Shown here piece by piece: positions 57,209-64,000 of a DNA stretch of 64,000 nucleotides. Under the pieces are notes generated by a model, which searched no databases, was not told where the DNA came from, and saw only the letters and a list, made by a program, of their open reading frames with translations. A program made the translations under genes and the position numbers. Source of the stretch: Pleurostoma richardsiae (taxonomy: Eukaryota > Ascomycota > Sordariomycetes > Calosphaeriales > Pleurostomataceae); assembly GCA_030052745.1 (NCBI GenBank), contig JANBVO010000004.1, positions 124,001 to 188,000 on the forward strand. Direction: 5' to 3'. Every line of letters starts with the position of its first letter. Within the stretch, counting starts at the first letter, position 1.

Positions 57209-58631
57209 TCACATGTTCTTGTATCCATGCTTTCTCCACGCTTCGTAGATCTTATCCCGGATGGCTTCGTGGCCCAGGGTGCGCTGGAGAGCGACAGGAG
57301 GTCAGCGGGGCCAGTTCCATGCAAGGGCAGCGAGAGTCAGATGTCGCGAATATGGCAAAGAAAGGTAGGGGAACACATACCGGGTGGAGGACCTTCCCAT
57401 ACGACGTCGGGACGTACCACATCGAGTTCTCCGCCATGACGCCGTCGTGCGCCGGCCGCAGCGAGGGATCCCTCTGCCTCGCCATCGCCATGTAACAGAG
57501 CGCGAGCTCGCCCCAGTCGCCGGACCTCTGCGCCGGCCCGAGGCAGACGTCCGGGTCGGCGAGCGCGGCATCGCGCAGGGGCAGCACCGGTCTCGCGGGG
57601 AGGTCACCGACCGCGGCGGCGGCGGCGGCCGTCTCGTTCCGCGCGTTGTCCTCCCCGCCGACGAGGAAGAACCACGTCTCGGTGCGGTTGTACGCCGGCT
57701 CCTCGACGCCCGGCTCGCACAGCCGGTGGCCCTCGAACGCGGCGTCGTAGTCGACGAACAGCACCCCCGGCCGCCGCCCCGGGAGCGAGAACCGCCCGTT
57801 GACCTCGTCCACGGCCCGGCCGATCCTCGCGTTGGCCGCGTCGACCAGGCCGTTCAGCCTGCGCCGGACCTCCCTCGTCAGCGGCGGGCCGCCGCCGCCC
57901 CACCACACCCCGAGGCTCCGCTCGTCGCACCCGCGCGTCTCGGCGTCGAAGAACCGCGCGTACCCCGTCACCGTGACCGCGAAGCGGGGCCGGCCGGCGC
58001 GCAGGCCCCGGTCGAGGATCTCGAGCAGGGCGGCGCGCAGGCGGTCCTCGAACGCGGGGCTCGCGAGGAGGGCGTCGGCGGCCGCGAGGGCGGCCGCGCA
58101 GGTGCCGCTGTAGGAGCCGTAGAAGCGGAAGACGCAGGCGTTGATCACGTCGAAGAAGCCGAGGTCGTTGCCGCCCACGGACAGCAGGGCGAAGTCCGCG
58201 GGCAGGCTGGCGTTGAGGGCGTCGATCTGGCTGGCGCCCGCGCCACCGCCGGTGAGGACGTCCTCGGTGGTGGCGCCCGTGCAGGACAGCCACTGGAAGG
58301 CGAGGCTGGCGTTGGCCCCGCTGTCGTCGGGGGCGGGCAAGCGCCGGCTCGCGGCCAGGTCGGCGGCGATGAGGGCCGGGTGCGCGTGCAGGCCGTGCCG
58401 GCAGTCGTCCTCGGTGCCGTCGACGCCGGTGCCTATGCCTGCGGAGTAGGAGTCGCCGAAGGCGGCGAAGCCGATGCCTTGGTGGGACCCATGATTATGG
58501 GATGCCGACGATTCTGGCGCGGGTTCGGCAGGCAGGACATGTTGCTGGCCATCTTGGGGAGGCTGGAGTTGCTTCGCTCCCCAAGGCCGGGTGAGGGAAG
58601 GCAGCAGCGCAAGGAGGTTGAACAGACGCAT
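57209..58631 (-). CDS. Secreted SGNH/GDSL-type esterase, 441 aa
   Basis: Likely lipid or carbohydrate esterase. Two exons: 57381-58631 (417 codons) and 57209-57283, intron 97 bp. Residues 1-16 form a modest signal peptide (MRLFNLLALLPSLTRP). Block I is GFAAFGDSYSAGIGTG with nucleophile Ser61. Block III is LLSVGGNDLGFF, with the oxyanion Asn. The last block is YGKVLHPRTLGHEAIRDKI, with candidate catalytic His416; it is made only when the intron is removed, which confirms the splice. Several N-x-S/T sites (NASL, NRT, NET) fit secretion. The family is that of fungal SGNH hydrolases related to the Rhizopus/Streptomyces lipase group. The second half of exon 1 is extremely GC-rich. Substrate cannot be read from the sequence. 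Confidence 0.87.
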
Positions 58632-59630
58632 CCTCGTTCACGCAGTGTTGTTTGGGGTGGCTTGTCTAGAGGAGGTCGTCAGACTACAGAGACGTCTTCG
58701 CAGACGGTTATCTATCTGAGGCCATGGACAAAGCTTAGAAGCCGAGTCACACGTCCAGCGATCAGAGTTGGCCGCGTTCGACGGCAGTCCGACGTTTGCC
58801 TTATGAGGATGCGAGCTGAGTGCTCATGACGGCGTCGCGCGTTCTGAGTGGTTGCTCAGTGCTCCACGTGCTGACAGCCGCCGCCTCTGGACAGGATCCC
58901 CGCTTCTACACACCAGTTGCTGTTCGTCGACCAGGCATGACAGCCAGTTTGGTACGCAGTAGTAGGGACAGACTCGTGGAGATGAAACAGAGAAGAAGAG
59001 TGTTGCTAGTCGCACTATGCTTTTCAAAAGGTGACATACTCCTCCACACAGCCGACTGAATACCCCCATTCATGTCCAGCGGTGCGGTAGGTTGGTAATC
59101 AAGCTGAAGATAAATTAAGAGAGAAGCGTGGAAGTTAATAGATCACCTACCTACATGAGTTTTGAAAGTAAGGAGGTAAGCGATTGGAAGAGTAGGGACC
59201 CAAGAAGCCGTCGCATAGGAACAGCAAGAAAATGGCGTCGGGGAGGCGGTAGAAGTTCTGGGTCACGTACGGGCTCGGCTCGTGGTTGTCGAAATCATAG
59301 AAGACGGCTTTCTCTTTGAAGGTGTCGGGTTCCTCGAGAACTTGTCTGACGAAGTGCTCTCAGCATATTCTGCAGAGTCAACTAGGCTACAGACTATACG
59401 GTACGTTTATAAGTGAGACTCTCGTCATCAAAGGAGCCGGTGTCGACACCTCTCACATCGAACTTGAGATCAGAACATTTACAGAGACGGAAGACGCAGT
59501 CGCCGCATTTGTTGGCAGAAGGGCAAAGGACAAAGACGATTACACGAATACCCGATAATGTACACAGACCCGTCTGTCCATCAGAAAAATACAGCAACGA
59601 CACCCGTCCGGGACCGCAAAAGCCTGCAAC
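58632..59630. other. Intergenic, 1.0 kb, no gene seen
   Basis: Upstream of the SGNH esterase and downstream of the hydrophilic protein gene. No supported frame. Confidence 0.5.
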
Positions 59631-60691
59631 TTAGTGATGGACCTTGGCTTTCAGCTTGTCCTTGAGGCTAGTCTTGCCCTTGCCCTCTGATGGCTCTGCG
59701 GCGTTGTCCGTCTGACCCTTCGAGCTCTCATCCGTCGGGTTGTGGATCCCCTTCTGCTCCATGAGGCCTGTGTCACGCAAATTAGCCTCCTACTCCTCTT
59801 TTGCTCGTGGCGAGATGGTCTGGGAGAGTGCAAGAAAGTGAATGAGGGGGGAAGAACTCACGATCAGCCTCCCGTCCAGCCCCCGGCCTCGAGGCATCGA
59901 AGTCGCCGCCGTCGGCCTTCAGCCCGCTGCTCTTGACGTACTGCTCGCCCGTGCCCGAGCCGTGGCTCTTCTTCTGCGGGCCGTCCCCGTCCTCCTCCTC
60001 CTCATCCTCCTCCTTCTTGCCGCCGCCGCCGACGCTCTCGGTACTCACGTTGCCCGCGTCGCCGCCCCGCGCGCGCGCCAGCTCGTCGACGGGCTTGGGC
60101 CCCGCGCCCTCGACCTTGACGGGGTTGTCGCCCTCGTCGACCGAGCCCTGCGAGTCGTCGACATTGGACCGCTCCTCGGCCTTCTTCGGGTCCGTCGTCG
60201 GCTCGTCCGGGTGGCGGGTGTCGTTCTGCGCCTTGGTGCTGTCGCCGGGGGCGTCTGAGCTGGGCTTGTTGGCCTCGGCCTGCTTGCCGGACGCCAGGTT
60301 GCCGTCAGAGGTGTTGTTGTACTTGGCCGCGTCTGTGGCTGGCAAAGGGTTGCCCCTTGTGGTTAGCTTGTGTTCGAGGTAGTTTGAGAGCCTGGCCAAC
60401 ATGTGGTGATAAAAGGAAGCTGTTGGTGCTACAGTAGCAGGGGCAGGTCAGGGGAGCTCTGCGGAGTGGGTCAGCACAGGTTCTCTTGGCAATTGCTTGA
60501 CAGCGGGAAGAAGGCTTGGCCTTACCACCTCCATCCAGGTTGCCGGCGTCGTACGGTTGGCCCTTGGAAGTGTCCCCCTGGACACCGGAGACGGGCTCGT
60601 TGGTGCTGCTCTTGTAGCTGTTGCCGTTTGTCTGGTCCTCTCCCCAGACAGCCTTGGCTGCCGTGGACGCCAGGTTGTTGATGGTCTCCAT
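59631..60691 (-). CDS. Hydrophilic stress-type protein, 289 aa
   Basis: Three exons: 60526-60691, 59862-60428 and 59631-59767, total 290 codons. The N-terminus METINNLASTAAKAVWGED resembles a family of small mould proteins that start METxNxAAxxASKAxWGE; I know no molecular function for it. EPVSGVQGDTSKGQPYDAGN follows. The rest is almost free of hydrophobic residues and rich in Gly, Asp, Lys, Ser and Glu, with an acidic run (KKEEDEEEEDGDG), so it is probably disordered, in the manner of LEA-like desiccation or heat-stress proteins. The C-terminus is basic (KTSLKDKLKAKVHH). The second junction is firm. The first intron (60429-60525, GTAAGG...TAG) is the only in-frame choice I found, and it brings in a small hydrophobic stretch (ASFYHHMLARL) foreign to the rest, so exon 2's start is uncertain. 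Confidence 0.65.
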
Positions 60692-62207
60692 TGTGAATCT
60701 AGACGAGGCTATTCTTTACTGGTAACGGCGTACTGATAGGATTAATAGGATATGCGGCGTGTTTAGGGGTTGGACAAGTCGAGATCGTCGCGTTTGTTCT
60801 TGGCAGGCAGGCAGGGTACGTAGAGATGTGTGCTATCGATGAATCAATATCGAGACAACTAAGGGGTTGAGCGAAGAGGATCATGGGCAGTTATATGGGC
60901 ATTAGACCCCAACTGCTGCCCTCAGCTTCTGTTGGATGGCTTTGACGGTTGACGGTGACGTCGTGCTGGCGGGGAAGCACCAACGGCCGCCTTGATGCAT
61001 CCAATGTGTGTAATACGTACCATGACACACAGGTGAATGGTACGTGCGATACAGGGTCGGTGCCGCCACAAATCCGGACCGAGCTGGTCAAACCTAAACC
61101 GGTCCACAGCTGATCTGAGTGGCTGATTCATGAGATCCTACGGTGGCTCAATGGCCTCATTGCTTGCCACTCATCGCGTCAAGCTTCGCTTCGATTCCCG
61201 GCCGAATTGCTCGTTGCTGTCGGACTTCGTCTCTTCTCATGCTCCGACGGCCCGTCGTACCCGGACACCGGACACGCGAGGAGAGACACGTCAGTACTGT
61301 GCCGACATACTAGCAGGTTCCTAACAAAGCAGTGTGACGCCAAAGACCCTGGTACGGGGTTCTCTGGTGTCGCTATGGCATCGCGATCCAGGATTGTCTA
61401 GCTGACTTCCTGATTGGGAATCATCGAGTACGGTATTGCTCTACTCATCTGTCTCATACCACATGCTGGGCTGCGCAAGGAGCACCTCCTCGCTTATCTG
61501 TTGGGACGAACTGGATCCAGTGTCATCCCTATTTCCCCTCTTCAACCACTCACAATGTCGTCCGCATCTGAAGACAGCTGAAGCGAGTTCGTCGATTGAG
61601 GTGCAGAGGTGTAAGGTGGGAGGTACCTCGACAGGTCGATGACGTATCTGTATCAACCGACGTCACTTGAGGTGATGCAAGGCTTTCCCCCACCAATGGG
61701 CCCCCGCCCATGCTAAGTAACGTTAGTGGTGCGGGGCGTTTGCGCCATCTGCAGGGCCGCCTTGGCTTTGTTGCTTGTTGCTTAAACAGAGTTTGAGCTC
61801 AAGCCTTCAGCCAACGCTGTAATACTCTACACATCACTTGGTCACGGATGTTGGTGGAGCGTTAGAACGGTTGGTTTGGTTGCGGCTTGAAGTTGGTCTT
61901 GATAGCCGAAAAGGCACTGTACACTGAATGGAAGGTGTATTGACCGCGAATATTCCTCAGATCTCCGGGGGCAAGATGTCAATTAGCACACACATCGGAA
62001 TCAAGCAATTCATCCATTGGATGGCCCGGATTATGGTTGAGCATCCCATATAACCATACGGCGTACATACATACATAGATGCGACTCTTGTCATGAATTA
62101 TAAAATTAAAGATTCCATCCCCCCTCCACTAAGGCGGTCCAGTCCTATTAGTTCGATTCTCAACAATAGTGAGGATACTGTACTGAGTATGTTGGGATAT
62201 CAATATC
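60692..62207. other. Intergenic, 1.5 kb, no gene seen
   Basis: Separates the stress-type gene from the GPI-anchored protein gene. No supported frame, tRNA or repeat. Confidence 0.5.
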
Positions 62208-63959
62208 TTAGAAGAGCACAAGCGCCGCGAGAGCAACACCAACGAGGCTGCTCAGGCCGACCAGGCTCCGCCCCGCACCGGCTGTGACAGCAGTCGTCGT
62301 TCCCGGAACCGCTAGCGCCGCCGTGGTCGTCTGTGCCAGTGACGCGCTCGGCTTGCCTGTGCCGTAGGTGACCGGGGAGTAGCTCGCAGAGGCCGTCCCG
62401 TTGCTCCACTTGAGCTTCTCGCCTTCTCCGACCGGGATCGCCCAGGAGGACGACGCGGCGGCCGCGGCGGCTTTGGTGCTGGTGCTGGTACTGGTCGTGG
62501 TGCTGCTGATCGCTGCAACAGCGAGTGCGGTGGCCGTGACCTTCTGCGCCGCGGGCGTCACGGCAGTGCTCGGCGGGACGTACGTCTCGACGATGGGGCT
62601 GGAGCATGGAACAAGCACGACCACGTCCGTAACGACGTGCACGACGACTCCCGAGCCAGTGGACGCGGCGCTGCTGCTGCTGGTGGGCGCCGAGATGGTC
62701 GCGGTGGCGGGGCAGACCGTCGTGAAGGCCTCCACGGTCTTGGTGACCACCACCTCCTGCTGGAGGGAGGCCGGGCAGTTGACCACGGTCGCGGCGCAGC
62801 TCGTGACGGTGTATACCGTCGTGGCGTACACGGTGGAGGTGACGAGCTCGTCCTCTCCGCTGCCACTGGCTGCGGCCGTGCCTGAGCCAGCGGTGGGAAT
62901 GGAGGAGTTGCTGAGGGGGTATTTGAAGCTGGAGGACGGCGCGAAGATCCCGGCCGAGACTGACGGTGCGGTCGTAATGGCGGGAATGTAGGCCGTGGTG
63001 AGGGTTGATGTGGTCTCCTTGTACGAGGCGCCACCAAAAGACAAAGTAGTGGCGATGGAGACGGAGTCATCTCCAGACACGAGCGGCACCGAGGCTGCTT
63101 CTGAGTATGCGGCCGGGGTGATCATCGTGGCGGTGGTGGTGAGGGTTGCTGATGAGCCTTCAAGGAGAGAATCCCAGCATTGAGTGAGAGTAGGCGCGGC
63201 GTAGAGCGTGGTGGAGACGGTCGGGACCGCCCCGATGGTCGTGTAGTCGATCACAACGTCGAGTTCGGCAATGGCGCCAGCGTTGATGTCGAAGTACTCG
63301 CGGGTCTGCAGCTCGCAAGTCGAAGTCGTCTCCAAGATGGCGACGAACTCAAGGATGTTCAGGTAGACGCTGAGCTCGGCGCCGGCACCGATGCCGATCC
63401 CAGCGATCTCCGCCTCGGCTCCGCAGTCCACCCGAAGCCTGAGGTCCGCCTTGAACGTCGCCCGTCCCGTCGTTACGGTGACCGGTAGAGACTTGCTGCT
63501 GATGCCATCGCTGGTGTTGCGCGTTAGCCATATCCATTTCGACGGAGTATGCTCCGTGAGACTTACAACAACTGGTCAGTGATGTCGCCACCAAAGAGGC
63601 TGGCCTCGAGATACGAGCCGTCGGCCAGCTGGACGTAGAATCCCGCCTCGAGGTCAACCTCCGCGGTCAGAGTGAAGACGAGATCGACGTAAAAGACGAC
63701 GCCGACATCCAAGCCTGGGAAACCAAGCCCGATGGGCGAGTTCGATGTGAACAGGTTGACGGTGTATGTAGCACCAGCGTTTGTGACGATCCCGAGGTCA
63801 ACGTAGGCTTCGACACCGTCGAACTCGAGCCTCACCACGGGGTTGACGATCTCCTCATCGGTCAACTTGGCCGTAACAGTGCCCTTAGTGTAACATTCCA
63901 GACACACGACGGAGAGCGACACAAACTCGGAGTCACTGGAACCGTTGTTGCCCCACGAA
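62208..63959 (-). CDS. GPI-anchored cell-wall protein, 5' end outside window
   Basis: Partial; the N-terminus with its expected signal peptide lies beyond 64000. Visible exons: 63567-63959 and 62208-63498, entered through an acceptor TAG at 63960-63962 preceded by a CTAAC branch site. The first 250 residues are rich in beta-type hydrophobic pattern, with few Lys (for example LDVGVVFYVDLVFTLTAEVD and GIGIGAGAELSVYLNILEF). A Ser/Thr-rich stalk follows, with STVYATTVYTVTSCAATV and TVEAFTTVCPATATI, a recurring pattern in fungal wall proteins and adhesins. The C-terminus is a GPI signal: small residues TAGAGR, then SLVGLSSLVGVALAALVLF to the stop. Function is probably structural or adhesive. The second exon may start three bases later because the acceptor is CAGCAG. 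Confidence 0.8.
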
Positions 63960-64000
63960 CTAGGTCATCGTGTTAGGGTAGAGCAAGCATAACGTGTCGG

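Noticed and set aside
57384-58829. 481-codon open frame antisense to the SGNH esterase
   Set aside because: It mirrors a very GC-rich coding exon, is dominated by Arg, Gly, Ala and Val, and lacks any motif; the esterase motifs on the other strand explain the sequence.
61130-61215. tRNA-like segment with TTCGATTCCC
   Set aside because: The flanking bases do not form a T-arm stem and no acceptor stem or anticodon arm could be drawn.
1-64000. Secondary-metabolite gene cluster or complete transposon
   Set aside because: No polyketide synthase, peptide synthetase, terpene cyclase, transposase or reverse transcriptase domain was recognised in any frame.

Overview
The window is nuclear DNA from a filamentous ascomycete, most likely a Sordariomycete. 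The genes are eukaryotic, mostly split by short GT-AG introns (about 49-130 bp) with CTAAC-like branch sites, and the products are fungal: peroxidase-type catalase, Puf3-type Pumilio protein, Gal4-type zinc cluster regulator and GPI-anchored wall protein. No operons, CRISPR arrays or complete transposons are visible. I rebuilt 20 spliced protein-coding gene models, each checked for continuous reading frame across exons; one of them runs off the right edge.

Layout. 1-5 kb: a tiny cysteine-rich protein and a five-exon catalase with a minisatellite-filled intron. 7.5-10.8 kb: ARL1 GTPase, ribosomal protein eL39 and SKP1. 13-17 kb: SMP3 (GPI mannosyltransferase 4), PET100 and a TACO1/YebC protein. 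17-26 kb: a 2063-residue LAA1/HEATR5 protein and a DUF1640 mitochondrial membrane protein. 26-27 kb: a 55-codon membrane mini-ORF followed by a flavodoxin-like gene. 28.4-31.6 kb: PUF3. 31.6-39.1 kb: a 7.5-kb stretch with no convincing gene. 39 kb: a small single-pass membrane protein. 41-50.5 kb: a sulfatase, a zinc-cluster regulator with two DNA-binding clusters, and an MFS sugar transporter. 51-57 kb: GPI13 and RAE1/GLE2. 57-64 kb: a secreted SGNH esterase, a hydrophilic stress-type protein and a partial GPI-anchored wall protein.

Themes. Most genes are housekeeping. Several touch mitochondria: PET100 and TACO1 both serve cytochrome c oxidase and sit tail to tail, DUF1640 is a mitochondrial membrane family, and Puf3 controls mitochondrial mRNAs in yeast. 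Two enzymes build GPI anchors (SMP3, GPI13). The accessory part is 41-50.5 kb, where a sulfatase, a sugar porter and their likely regulator lie together. The regulator carries two complete Zn2Cys6 clusters in one continuous spliced frame, each interrupted by an intron at the same place and in the same phase. That points to an internal duplication of the DNA-binding module and is the most unusual feature found.
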